Positions 1 through 7,429 are shown, counted from the first letter of the stretch. The stretch: 22,500 nucleotides of DNA from Mesostigma viride (GCA_009746045.1 RPFO01001647.1:1-22500); one strand, 5' to 3'. Program-made: numbers and translations. The notes: generated by a model from the sequence alone, not told the origin.

Positions 1-27
1 AGCACATGACCAACATTGGTTGTGCTA

Positions 28-370
28 GTTACGCCCGCCGTCGTTTCTTTTGCCTTTTCGATGTCGAAATATATCTCGGGAAAGATGCACCCCCGTCAGT
101 TAACTTGTCATCTTGTAAGCTCAATCTTTCCATGATAGTTACGCCCGCCGTCGTTTCTTTTGCATCTTCGATGTCGAAGTGTTTGTCGTGAAAGTTGCAT
201 CCCCGTCAGCTTCTTGTAAGATCAATGTTTCATGATAGTTACGCCCGCCGTCGTTTCTTTTTTATTTTCGATGTCGAAGAATATGTCGTGAAAGTTGCAG
301 CGCGTTCGTGTCCATTGTGATCTTGTGATATCAAAGTTTCCCATGATAGTTACGCCCGCCGTCGTTTCTG
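28..370. repeat. Four-copy tandem repeat (about 100-111 bp unit) carrying the hairpin element
   Basis: Four direct copies are anchored by an element with the core TTACGCCCGCCGTCGTTTCT at 28, 138, 238 and 349 (spacings 110, 100 and 111). Between anchors each unit carries related stretches including TTCGATGTCGAA and GTCGTGAAAGTTGCA. The spacings are not multiples of three and no conserved reading frame follows the array, so I read it as non-coding. It may be the 3' flank or an intron of a gene that starts before the window. The core is a variant of the hairpin element found between and inside the genes downstream. Confidence 0.85.
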
Positions 371-479
371 TTGCTTCTCGTTCGTTTAAAATATCTAATG
401 AAGTTTTTACCATCGTTCACCTAAAACAAATTACTTTAAATCTGCACCCGTTAAACCACACCCCCCTCGAAATGACTCC

Positions 480-719
480 ATGGTTGCAGAACAAATGTCA
501 GAAGAAGAACAAAAAAAATGCTTCGGAAACCACAAGCGCAAAAGGAAAGCCGATGACAATTTAGAGACCCTCTCGGAGGATGTGCCGGAGTTGGTTTCTT
601 CGGATGACGAGTTTGAATACTCAAAAACATCAGGGGGACAAGTTCTTGAGAAAGCATGGAAGGTGTTTGTGACAAACGCGTTTGTGGAATGGATAAAAAA
701 AAACTATTCCGAGGAATAG
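480..719 (+). CDS. Small charged hypothetical protein with a nuclear-localisation-like patch
   Basis: An intronless 79-residue ORF from ATG 480 to TAG 717-719. The product is strongly charged: an acidic N-terminus, a basic run HKRKRKA at about residues 18-24 that resembles a monopartite nuclear localisation signal, an acidic/serine middle (SSDDEFEY), and an aromatic/basic end (KAWKVF, EWIKK). I recognise no family. Support for coding is the intact frame, the AATAAA 20 bp after the stop, and the place at the head of a run of co-oriented genes. The next ATG is 68 bp beyond the stop. It could be the last exon of a gene whose start lies further upstream, because the start at 480 has no leader motif of the kind seen before later genes. 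Confidence 0.5.
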   Translation: MVAEQMSEEEQKKCFGNHKRKRKADDNLETLSEDVPELVSSDDEFEYSKTSGGQVLEKAWKVFVTNAFVEWIKKNYSEE

Positions 720-738
720 TAACTTGTTATTATAAAAT

Positions 739-744
739 AATAAA
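739..744 (+). terminator. AATAAA polyadenylation signal after the first gene
   Basis: An AATAAA hexamer sits 20 bp after the TAG at 717-719 in an A/T-rich stretch, before the next gene's ATG at 788. The position fits a short 3' UTR. Confidence 0.5.
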
Positions 745-787
745 TTAATGTTTATGAATTTTTTTGTTCGTTTTTTCCCTGAAAAAG

Positions 788-1542
788 ATGGAGTCCGAGA
801 TCGTGAATGAAGTCTACGGAAGCGTCCTTCAAAACGTTTTCAAACAAGTTCGCTTTCTGTCGCGTGTCATATTCGAGGAAGTTCGAGTCGCGCAGGAGAG
901 GACAGGCCGCCACTTGGCCGTTTTATTGGCGTTTGATTCGTTCAGCCAAATGGAGAGAATTATGTACGCCCAGCTAGCTGATATGAACTTCTGTATTCAA
1001 GAGGGTTTTTTCAGACCACAGATGGATCTAAGAGTGCCCATAGACCCAAGGACGGAGTTCCGCCTTTTGGTGTCGTTCATTACAAAGGGGCCAAAGATAG
1101 AGTTGGGGGAAGAGGAAGGGGCTCAGCTTGGGTGCACCTACGGGCGCGCATTTTACCCGAATGTTACGCATTCTCTGCGCGTGAGGGCTGATGCATGTGT
1201 AGGGGCAGTACCCCTCAACATGAACTTTTTCTTGCTCTCTGACCCGATCGTGAGGGATGGGGATCGCATGCGTAGTACGCGAAAGTGCTCCAAGGGGGGT
1301 GTGGGTGCGAAACAGGACCTCATATCAAGTGGTGTAGAGGATGTAGGGATGCCAGATATTGCAGTGAGGAGTGCCAGCGTGCGGACTGGAGTAGGCATAA
1401 GGATAGATGCGAACGTCTGAGGCAAGCGAGGGAGGTGCTGGCAGGGGTGAAGTGGGGGGTTAACGTGACGACGATACTGGATAAAACTATGGGGTCTGAT
1501 GTCGACTTCTCCTTCAACTTCCACGACGGCTCTGCCTCTTAG
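788..1542 (+). CDS. MYND-type zinc-finger protein, broken or frameshifted at a G run
   Basis: ATG 788 (directly after GAAAAAG) opens a frame that runs to TGA 1418-1420, but the recognisable domain lies in the -1 frame, which ends at TAG 1540-1542. In that frame KWCRGCRDARYCSEECQRAD is followed by W, H and C in the MYND arrangement (C-x2-C, C-x3-C, H-x3-C). MYND fingers bind zinc and usually mediate protein-protein contacts. Reading frame 2 to AAG GGG GGT (run at 1294-1300) and then slipping back one base joins the N-terminal part (about 170 residues, KCSK...) to the finger. The first Cys pair is irregular (C-x4-C-x-C). The N-terminal 165 residues match nothing I know. The join may be a missing G, a real mutation, or programmed -1 slippage, since G GGG GGT fits the X XXY YYZ pattern. 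MYND identity is secure; how the frames join is not. Confidence 0.7.
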
Positions 1543-1643
1543 AAAAACTTGAAATGTAGAGTAATAACTTGTTTATATGATGTTATATTTAATGTTTAAT
1601 GTTTAATGTTTATAACGTATCATTTTCCTCCTACGCGCAGGAA

Positions 1644-1844
1644 ATGGTGGAGGTTAAGGAGAGTTTGGCCAAAAGGCAAAGGACCGACACACTTCGACAT
1701 AATGGAAGGAGTCTTCCATTGTACATCAAAAAAATAGTCGAGGATTACTGGCTCGCTTCCGACTCGACTCCTCGTCCGAGTCCGGTGATACCGGACAGTG
1801 TCAAAGTCTGGAAGGTTTCAGCACATCAATCGCACATTGAATAG
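1644..1844 (+). CDS. Short hypothetical protein (about 66 aa)
   Basis: ATG 1644 follows CGCAGGAA; the frame is open further upstream (to about 1599) without another convincing start. The product begins with a basic segment (KRQRTDTLRHNGR), then an aromatic/charged stretch (IKKIVEDYWLAS) and a Ser/Pro linker, and ends HQSHIE. No family is recognised. The short length and the acceptor-like CAG just upstream leave open that this is a terminal exon rather than a separate gene. It is followed by a hairpin element at 1878 and AATAAA at 1925, the same 3' layout as its neighbours. Confidence 0.4.
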   Translation: MVEVKESLAKRQRTDTLRHNGRSLPLYIKKIVEDYWLASDSTPRPSPVIPDSVKVWKVSAHQSHIE

Positions 1845-1877
1845 ATAATGTTTTATCGCCATATTGCTGTTCGACAA

Positions 1878-1900
1878 GTTGCGCCTTGGGGCGTTTCTTT
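1878..1900 (+). other. Hairpin element, intergenic copy
   Basis: GTT followed by GCGCC-TTGG-GGCGT and TTTCTTT. Five base pairs (outer pair G-U) close a 4-nt loop and a T-rich tail follows. It lies 34 bp after the stop of the preceding ORF and 25 bp before the first AATAAA. Confidence 0.7.
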
Positions 1901-1924
1901 GCGCCAAATTTAAACCTTCGTATT

Positions 1925-1943
1925 AATAAACAAGTACAATAAA
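1925..1943 (+). terminator. Two AATAAA polyadenylation signals
   Basis: AATAAA hexamers at 1925-1930 and 1938-1943, 80-100 bp after the stop of the 1644-1844 ORF, in an A/T-rich stretch that ends just before the next gene's leader. Confidence 0.5.
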
Positions 1944-1984
1944 AAAATTTCAAAACGTTTTTTGAATTTTATTTTCCGGGGCCG

Positions 1985-2008
1985 GTATGTTATCGTAACT
2001 TGTCGCAG
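1985..2008 (+). promoter_or_regulatory. GTATGTT...CGCAG leader immediately before an ATG
   Basis: GGCCG-GTATGTT is followed 17 nt later by TCGCAG and then directly by the ATG at 2009. The same arrangement precedes the genes at 3156 and 4112. GTATGTT resembles a 5' splice site and CAG a 3' splice site, but a 24-nt intron would be far below the usual minimum in plants. It may instead be a start-site motif or the 3' half of a longer leader intron. Confidence 0.4.
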
Positions 2009-2875
2009 ATGTCCGGTTCGACGGAAGATTCGTCCGATTCGTCTAGTCACCTCCTGATGGAGGATTGGCAACGACTTCAACAACACCAAGCGGTTGCCAC
2101 TGTCATTCAGAGTGTTGCTCGCTCAATAGGGGCGCCGCGCAAGTGTGATGTGTCCACTTGCAAGAAAACCGCTCTCGGATTTGACTTGTATTGCCGAAAG
2201 CACGAAGAACATTCTCGTCACATCGAAAATGCCCTCAGTCGCGGACTTGGAATGGCGGGCGCCCTCGGACCTGGATTGGCGGGGGGGGCCCTGCGACTTC
2301 GCCTGGACATGACTGTCGGAGAGGTCGTGGGTGTAAATTTTGATTTCACCAGGGGAGACGAGTACTTCCTTGAAGATTGGATAGTCAAAGACTCCGCGAC
2401 AGGTGCGGACTTGGCAAAGGGAGGCTACGTTGCCGGCGCCCAAGAAAATGGTTGGAGTAGCTTGAGATGCTTTTTGATGACGACACCTTTTGCCGACTCG
2501 CGTGACACGGATGTAAGCGAACTTTATCGGCGTATGTGTTTTGCACTCGCCGACATTCCGCTGATAACTCAACGAGAGTTCGATTTTCGCGTGGAAACAA
2601 AAGCCAAAGCGATTGTATCCGGCGTGAAGGCGATTGTGGAGGAGGAGCAGGATTCTCTGTGTGCAGAGTATTTGGAGAGAGTGGCCCCGATGAAGACGAG
2701 GAGGTCCGAAATCTATCCTGACACCGGCAACAAGGAGGCAAAGTTGGTGGCCGCCAAAGAAGAGATGTTCGCTCGTGTCGATGAAATGGCGGCGAAAGAG
2801 GTTCCGAGAGTTCGCTCGATCGGTTGTTGCAAAACCTGCAGAGAGTGGAACGAGTCGCGGGACAGTCTATATTGA
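2009..2875 (+). CDS. C-x4-C-x10-C-x2-H zinc-knuckle-like protein, first paralogue
   Basis: Intronless ORF of 288 residues from ATG 2009 (directly after CGCAG) to TGA 2873-2875. A Ser/Asp-rich N-terminus is followed by a probable metal-binding motif, C46-x4-C51-x10-C62-x2-H65, with the KKTALGFDLYCRKH context. A Gly/Ala/Leu segment (about 80-100), a mixed alpha/beta-looking middle, an acidic/coiled stretch near 210-225 and a C-terminal CC-x2-C cluster follow. The same Cys/His spacing occurs in the next gene. It resembles short Cys/His repeats such as those linked to WRKY19-like proteins, and the related but longer C-x4-C-x16-C-x2-H repeat called EsV-1-7; membership of either family is not shown. 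The flanking hairpin and leader motifs suggest an independent transcription unit. Function unknown. Confidence 0.7.
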   Translation: MSGSTEDSSDSSSHLLMEDWQRLQQHQAVATVIQSVARSIGAPRKCDVSTCKKTALGFDLYCRKHEEHSRHIENALSRGLGMAGALGPGLAGGALRLRLDMTVGEVVGVNFDFTRGDEYFLEDWIVKDSATGADLAKGGYVAGAQENGWSSLRCFLMTTPFADSRDTDVSELYRRMCFALADIPLITQREFDFRVETKAKAIVSGVKAIVEEEQDSLCAEYLERVAPMKTRRSEIYPDTGNKEAKLVAAKEEMFARVDEMAAKEVPRVRSIGCCKTCREWNESRDSLY

Positions 2876-2880
2876 TATGA

Positions 2881-2903
2881 GTTGCGCCCGCCGGCGTTTC
2901 TCT
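2881..2903 (+). other. Hairpin element, first copy after the 2009-2875 gene
   Basis: GCGCC-CGCC-GGCGT followed by TTCTCT, starting 5 bp after the stop codon. The stem is fully paired (outer G-U). This is the tightest stop-to-hairpin spacing in the window. Confidence 0.7.
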
Positions 2904-3020
2904 GGTCTTGAATGCCCCCCCTCTACATACACATTATATTGTCTGGACATTCGTATGTAGTGACAATCGTAGTCGATGTGATTGCCATTCGTTTGTACGT
3001 AGAAAGTGGTTGTTGAGGAA

Positions 3021-3043
3021 GTTGCGCCCCAGGGCGTTTCTTT
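3021..3043 (+). other. Hairpin element, second copy after the 2009-2875 gene
   Basis: GCGCC-CCAG-GGCGT followed by TTTCTTT. The stem matches that of the 1878 and 2881 copies while the loop differs. It lies about 50 bp before AATAAA at 3093. Confidence 0.7.
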
Positions 3044-3092
3044 GTTGCATTTTCTTCAAATTTTAGCTCGCATAAATAGATGAAGATGACTT

Positions 3093-3098
3093 AATAAA
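3093..3098 (+). terminator. AATAAA polyadenylation signal
   Basis: AATAAA about 218 bp after the TGA at 2873-2875, following two hairpin copies and preceding the A/T-rich stretch and leader of the next gene. Confidence 0.45.
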
Positions 3099-3136
3099 TG
3101 CCAGTTTTTTTTAATAATATAAACTACTCGCGGCCG

Positions 3137-3155
3137 GTATGTTCTGGTTTCGCAG
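3137..3155 (+). promoter_or_regulatory. GTATGTT...CGCAG leader immediately before an ATG
   Basis: GCGGCCGGTATGTT then TTTCGCAG and ATG 3156. The GGCCGGTATGTT block is identical to that before the gene at 2009, while the bases between differ in number and sequence, so the two ends of the leader are the conserved parts. Confidence 0.45.
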
Positions 3156-3848
3156 ATGTCCAGTCTGACGGTCGACATAAGGGGACGTCCATATCAGGAC
3201 GCTGTTTTCCGGATTTTTGAGAAGGATCCCGAAAAGAAGTGCCGGGATAGGAAATGTAAAAAGCTGTCAATTACCGACATGGGTCTGTGTGGGGAACACA
3301 TCGTAGCTTTTGGAAAGGACATGATTTCCCGTCATTTGCAACAATACGTTGACAACAATTGTGTGGGAGGGGCGCAGATGGACGTCCTTCTTGAGGATGG
3401 AGTGGACGGAGCCAAAAGGGCTGTAATTCGGCTGTCGGAAATGGATGATGACAAAGAGGACGTGAACATTCGCCTTAAGAGGCACGACGATAACACGGCC
3501 GATTGTGTGTTTGGGTCTCGAGGAGTGGCGGATGAGAGGCAGGTCTTCCATGATGCCGCGGAGAAGGTGGTGGAATGGATGATGGGTTGGTCAAATCTTG
3601 ACGTTCGCATATTCAACCGTCTGACGTCTGATTTCCTTCTCCGGGGAAGTTTCAAGATGGTTGACCGTGCAAGGCAGTCCAGGAACCAGGTATCCGTTTC
3701 CATGGCCAGTCCGATCGCACGCATGATTGAGGGGGCCCTCTTCCGCGCAACCTTGCCTCGAGATTTCGAAAATACCGTGAAGGGCTCGACCGAAAATCAG
3801 CAGCGATTTCCCATTCGCGAACCACTTATGGGTCGACGGAGGTGGTAA
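3156..3848 (+). CDS. C-x4-C-x10-C-x2-H zinc-knuckle-like protein, second paralogue
   Basis: Intronless ORF of 230 residues from ATG 3156 (directly after CGCAG) to TAA 3846-3848. The probable metal-binding motif C29-x4-C34-x10-C45-x2-H48 (KCRDRKCKK...LCGEH) has exactly the spacing seen in the preceding gene, with the same KK after the second Cys. Both proteins begin MS plus a polar segment. The rest is mixed: an acidic stretch near 95-105 (EMDDDKEDVN), a hydrophobic/aromatic patch (VVEWMMGW), and a basic C-terminus ending GRRRW. Beyond the motif, similarity to the first paralogue is weak by eye, so an old duplication or convergent exon sharing are both possible. No catalytic signature is seen. 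Two hairpin elements follow the stop, as after the first paralogue. Confidence 0.7.
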   Translation: MSSLTVDIRGRPYQDAVFRIFEKDPEKKCRDRKCKKLSITDMGLCGEHIVAFGKDMISRHLQQYVDNNCVGGAQMDVLLEDGVDGAKRAVIRLSEMDDDKEDVNIRLKRHDDNTADCVFGSRGVADERQVFHDAAEKVVEWMMGWSNLDVRIFNRLTSDFLLRGSFKMVDRARQSRNQVSVSMASPIARMIEGALFRATLPRDFENTVKGSTENQQRFPIREPLMGRRRW

Positions 3849-3929
3849 CGGAATTTTTTTGCATTTCCTTGCCAATTGATTCTTTATGAGGGACATAGAG
3901 TTGTTTGTATAGAGAGTGAATTGACGAAA

Positions 3930-3952
3930 GTTGCGACGGCGGTCGCATCTTT
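3930..3952 (+). other. Hairpin element with a compensatory stem change
   Basis: TGCGAC-GGCG-GTCGCA followed by TCTTTT. The fourth stem pair is A-T here instead of the C-G of the 1878, 2881 and 3021 copies, so both sides changed together, and the stem extends to six pairs. It lies 82 bp after the TAA at 3846-3848. Confidence 0.7.
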
Positions 3953-4042
3953 TAGTGCGTCGTTCTCTTGTTATGAATCTCTGTTCATTCTGAATTATAA
4001 CGTTGTTTGTACCTTGACATAATGATGCATTTTTTGTATTGA

Positions 4043-4064
4043 GTTGCGACGTGGGGCGCATCTT
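4043..4064 (+). other. Hairpin element, copy just before the large gene
   Basis: GCGAC-GTGG-GGCGC followed by ATCTT. The outer three pairs and the innermost pair hold; the fourth is A opposite G. The tail type (ATCTT) matches the 3930 copy. Confidence 0.55.
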
Positions 4065-4075
4065 CCTGCTGACTC

Positions 4076-4111
4076 GTATGTTTTTTCCAATTTTTTTGTT
4101 TTGTGTTGCAG
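4076..4111 (+). promoter_or_regulatory. GTATGTT...TTGCAG leader before the large gene
   Basis: GTATGTT, then a T-rich tract, then GTGTTGCAG directly abutting ATG 4112. At 36 nt it is longer than the two leaders upstream. With its polypyrimidine tract it looks most like a 3' splice site, which would make the ATG the first codons of an exon after a leader intron. Confidence 0.45.
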
Positions 4112-4785
4112 ATGGAAAAGGGCGGCCCTACATCGCAGGTGGTCGGCGACTCTCCCCCTAGGGGGAAGGGTCAGAAGGGCAACCAGTTCAGGCCCAAGGC
4201 GCCTCCCCACAACAGCCTCCTCACAAGCGTGCAAGGGAGGGCACGCCGCCCCCAATGGTGGAATCTGGTGTCAGCTTTGCCGCGGTCACTGGGAAGGATG
4301 AGTACCACGGTGGTCTTGAGATGGTGGACGATCCGGTTAAGCGGATTCAGATTGAGCGGTTTGAGCGACTCGCGAATGGCACTCGTGAACAGCAATTCGC
4401 GCTGTACCAAGACATCCTTAATGACAAACCTGAAGTCGCCAAGGTGCCTTATACCTCCAAGCGCACATTCATGCCTCGTTTCGAAACCCTGCTCCAGCAG
4501 GAGCTAAGGTTGCGTCGGTTGGCTCAGAATGCGCCAGAGACAGTAGCCGCCGCGCCCTCCCATGCCGCGCCTGCCGCAGTAGCCCAAAAGAGGGGGGAGA
4601 GTGTGCACGAGTCGGCCGCAGTGCCCTCAACCGCAAGGGATCCCCCCGCGACTTCCAAGCCGGTCGCGACGGGCGATATGCCCCCGCCGCGGCAGAGGGG
4701 AAGGGGGAAGGGGGTCGATGGAGGGGAAGTCCTCGATGTTTTCGATATGACGCTGGGCAATTTGGAAGGTGGCGGGCCGATCTTC
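4112..4785 (+). CDS. Exon 1 of a large unknown multi-exon gene (frame change inside)
   Basis: ATG 4112 starts frame 2 (MEKGGPTSQVVGDSPPRGKG...). The clearly coding sequence from about 4210 onward is in frame 1 (...QQPPHKRAREGTPPP, MVESGVSFAAVTGKDEY). A -1 change at the C run near 4205-4209 would join them; frame 1 alone is blocked by TAG at 4159, so otherwise translation would start at ATG 4255. The product has a Gly/Lys/Pro-rich start with a basic HKRAR patch, a charged helix-like middle (RIQIERFERLANG), an Ala/Pro-rich linker, and a basic RQRGRGKG patch. The exon ends in phase 0 at TTC|GTAAGT (donor 4786). No domain is recognised. Confidence 0.6.
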
Positions 4786-4906
4786 GTAAGTCTCCGCCCA
4801 TTAAATTGATGTCGTGAAATACAATACGCATTTTTTTGCAATATTCGCCAGACATGTCATTTCCGACAACTAAGCGGATTTTTACTTTCCGTTGAAATGT
4901 TCGCAG

Positions 4907-4963
4907 GGCCGGCAAGAGGATGTTGGTGCAAGAGAAGCCCGCTCAATGGCGGGAAGCACCCAG
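4907..4963 (+). CDS. Exon 2 of the large gene
   Basis: A 57-nt exon between TTCGCAG (ends 4906) and CAG|GTACAT (donor 4964). Read in phase 0 it gives 19 residues, GRQEDVGAREARSMAGSTQ. The donor is weaker than those of the other exons. The preceding intron is 121 bp and the following one 127 bp. Confidence 0.45.
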
Positions 4964-5090
4964 GTACATGAGTGCGTCAGATTCCTCTCCGGTTTACTTG
5001 TATTGAAAAGGTTTGCGTGCGTATATCCTTGTTTATTTTTGTAGTAATTTTTTTCTTGTGAATGGACAATCGCGTTTGCTATTTTTACAG

Positions 5091-5171
5091 GGAAGTCCGT
5101 TCGAGCAGCAAGAGGGCGGTGACAGGAGGGGAAGTGGATCTTACGGTGGTTCCACTGCAGAGGGGGGAAGG
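5091..5171 (+). CDS. Exon 3 of the large gene
   Basis: An 81-nt exon between TTTTTACAG (ends 5090) and AGG|GTAAGT (donor 5172), exactly 27 codons in phase 0. The product is Gly/Ser/Gln-rich (GSPFEQQEGGDRRGSGSYGG...), probably a disordered linker. The strong acceptor and donor and the retained phase support it. Confidence 0.55.
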
Positions 5172-5226
5172 GTAAGTTACCGTTGACTTAGTAATCGAAA
5201 GTTTAGGTTCGTCCTCAATGGACAGA

Positions 5227-5248
5227 GTTACGACGGCCGGCGTTTCTT
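5227..5248 (+). other. Hairpin element in intron 3
   Basis: GTTACGAC-GGCC-GGCGT then TTCTT inside the 5172-5294 intron. The stem has the A-opposite-G mismatch at the fourth pair that marks most intronic copies. Confidence 0.6.
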
Positions 5249-5294
5249 ACACTTTTCTTACATTAAAAATCTTCCGTTGATAATGTTCTTGCAG

Positions 5295-5800
5295 GAAGCC
5301 GGTCGTCAGGGTGGGGCAAATCTCCAGGGAGAGGGGGCTATCGCTGTCGGTGAGCCTGTGTCAGAGGGCGCGGGTGGAAGCGACGGCGATACTGCGAAAA
5401 TGACACGCTTTAAGGAGCAAGCGGATGCTTATCAACTGAAGAAGTTGGCAAAGTGGGTTGTGGCCGAGGTGAGAACGGAAACAGCCCCACCTGAGGTACG
5501 GAACCAGATGATGACTCTCCATCAAGTCGCTGAGTTGATCGTGAAGAATGCGTGCCGGCCCGATGGCGCCACACAGCCTGAGGAATCCCGAGCGCCAAGG
5601 CCTTGATAAAGTGGATGCAGGAGAACCTGTTCGAGGGCAAAGGGAAGGAGAGGAAGTGTAAACTGTTGACGGTGACGGAGAAGGACGCCAAGACTCTGAT
5701 CAAGATGTTGAAGGAACACGATGCCCGCCGGGACAAGTCTCCGAAGATCGCGAAGGGGTCGAAGAAAGCGGCTGAAGCAGCAGCGGTTGAGGGGAATGAG
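5295..5800 (+). CDS. Exon 4 of the large gene (frame change near 5595)
   Basis: Follows GTTCTTGCAG (ends 5294). Frame 0 gives a Gly-rich start and then a charged, helix-rich segment (MTRFKEQADAYQLKKLAKWV) to a stop at 5604-5606. Equally good coding continues in frame 2 (LIKWMQENLFEGKGKERK..., EKDAKTLIKMLKEHD) up to GAG|GTAAGT (donor 5801, phase 0). A -1 change near 5590-5600 joins the two. Alternatively, a GAG|GTGAGA donor at 5469 spliced to GATGCAG at 5620 would keep phase 0 and remove the shift, but would discard about 45 coding-looking codons and use an acceptor without a pyrimidine tract. I favour the frame change. Confidence 0.55.
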
Positions 5801-6241
5801 GTAAGTCTACCTCTGTTGTGAGGGGGGCTTTGTTCTTGAGGTCCACGTTTCATGTAGGTTGCGACGGCCGGCGTTTCTCAAGTGTGACACTTACTTCCTT
5901 TTGACTAACACTTACTTCCTTTCCTGATTTCGCATCGTTGAGGGAAATGAGCCAAGTGTACCTCTGTTGTGAGGGGGCTCTGATCTTGAGGTTTAGGTTT
6001 CATCTAGGTTGCGACGGCCGGCGTTTCTCAAGTGTGACATTTACTTTATTCCTTTCGGTTATGCTTTCCTGATTTTTTCATATCATTGTTAAGGGGAACG
6101 AGGTAAGTATACCTCTGTTGTGAGGGGGGCTTTGATGTTGAGGTTCAGGTTTCATGTAGGTTGCGACGGCCGGCGTTTCTCAATCGACATTTACTTTATT
6201 CCTTTTGGTTATGCTTTCCTGATTTTTTCGCATCACTGCAG
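5788..6241. repeat. Intron 4: 151 bp unit in three copies, duplicating the 5' splice site
   Basis: The exon end GAGGGGAATGAG and the donor GTAAGT at 5801 recur at 5952 (mutated to CCAAGT) and at 6103 (GTAAGT intact); the two spacings are 151 bp each. Each unit carries ACCTCTGTTGTGAGG, a hairpin element (5858, 6008, 6160) and a pyrimidine-rich stretch. The intron ends at CACTGCAG (6241). At 441 bp it is three to four times the length of introns 1-3, and the excess is accounted for by the two extra copies. Confidence 0.8.
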
Positions 6242-7429
6242 TACGTGCAGGCCGAGAGGGCGACCCACGCGGCCATCCTGTACTCAATCAGCCTCGACCA
6301 GCACGCGCGCCGCGAGAACATGAAAATAGATAGTACGTGGACTGCTGCCGTCGACGAACACCAGAAGGGACTCTCCGAAGCACTTGCGACCTACAAGGGG
6401 AAGGCGCTGAAGGGAAAGGGGAAAGGAAAGGAGGTGGAGGTTGCGGATGCTCCCGTGTCTCTGCTTGAGAAATGGGAGAAGTCCCCGGTGTCGCAGGATG
6501 ATGATGACATCCTGGATGTGAACGATGAGATCGCGAAGGGCAAACGGTTACGGAAGCAGCTTGCCGTTCAGCCTCGGGACCTCGATGAGATGTCCAAAGC
6601 CTTGGTGCATCGAAATCGGGTGTGGACAAGGAACCTGTTCGTGGGGCCTCAGAAGCTCCTCGCACGAGACTTGCATCTGTCTAGAGCCGAGCAGAACGCC
6701 ACCATTTTTGCAAACTCGGAGTCCGACTACGGCCACGACAAGCTGGTGATTCCTGTGTGGCGGTACTCGTTCCAGTTTTTGGCTGACCGGTGCCCCAACA
6801 CTTTTCATGACTGGATGAAAAAGGAAGGCACCCAGCGTCAGCTCGCGCAACTCTTCGGGGAGATGGGGGGGGCACGGACAATGAAGGCTGGCTACGCTCG
6901 CGCAATGACTGACGAAGAAATTGATATCTACCTGCGAACGAGCTCGGCCAAGGGAATGGCCGAAGCTGCTTCCACCGCGGTTCTGACAGGACGGGCCGAT
7001 TTGCTGGACGATCTTAAGCCCGTGGACGTGAGAAAGGCCGCGCTTTTGGACAGTTTGTGCAAGTCCGCCTGGGAGATGGCTCCATTCGAGAAGAAGCCAC
7101 CGTTGCCGCCAGCCATTTGCGGCTTTCTCGTGCTGGACGGGAACCACTTTACCACACTCATCAAATCGGTGAAATTCGAACTGGTCACCGACAATATGAC
7201 GGTGGACCAAAGATCTGTGTGGTACCAGGCAATGCTGAATGGTTTCATGAAGGCGGAAAAGCTCAGGGTCGTTGCGCGGGGAGGGAAGGAGCAGGAGGTC
7301 ACGAAGACCGTGGCCGCGGCGAAGCTGGAGGAGTGGGCAACTGATTGGACGAATTTCGGGGGGGTGGACGTGCAGATGCTCAAGGGTGAGACCATCCTGC
7401 CGACCTGGTGGCAGATCCGTGAACAGAAG
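6242..7429 (+). CDS. Exon 5 of the large gene (396 codons, intact)
   Basis: Starts in phase 0 after CACTGCAG with YVQAERATHAAILYS and ends at CAG AAG|GTAAGC (donor 7430), with no internal stop. The order of parts is: an N-terminal helix-like region; a Lys/Gly tract (KGKALKGKGKGKEVE, about residues 50-65); an acidic stretch (DDDDILDVNDE); then about 300 residues of well-folded-looking sequence with many conserved-type aromatics (VWRYSFQFLADRCPNTFHDW, CGFLVLDGNHFTTLI). The GNHFTTLIK and FVGPQKLLARDLHLSR segments show ordinary globular composition. I see no nuclease triad, nucleotide-binding loop or zinc cluster, and recognise no family. Confidence 0.7.

Noticed and set aside
28-370. CRISPR-like array
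   Set aside because: Whole units of 100-111 bp are repeated, not short repeats with unique spacers, and the DNA is eukaryotic.
6-413. Short ORFs across the first tandem array
   Set aside because: They do not follow the repeat unit in a constant frame and occur on both strands.
5469-5620. Extra intron in exon 4 (GTGAGA...GATGCAG)
   Set aside because: It would keep phase 0, but the acceptor lacks a pyrimidine tract and the intron would remove 45 codons of good coding sequence. A one-base frame change near 5595 explains the data better, though not decisively.
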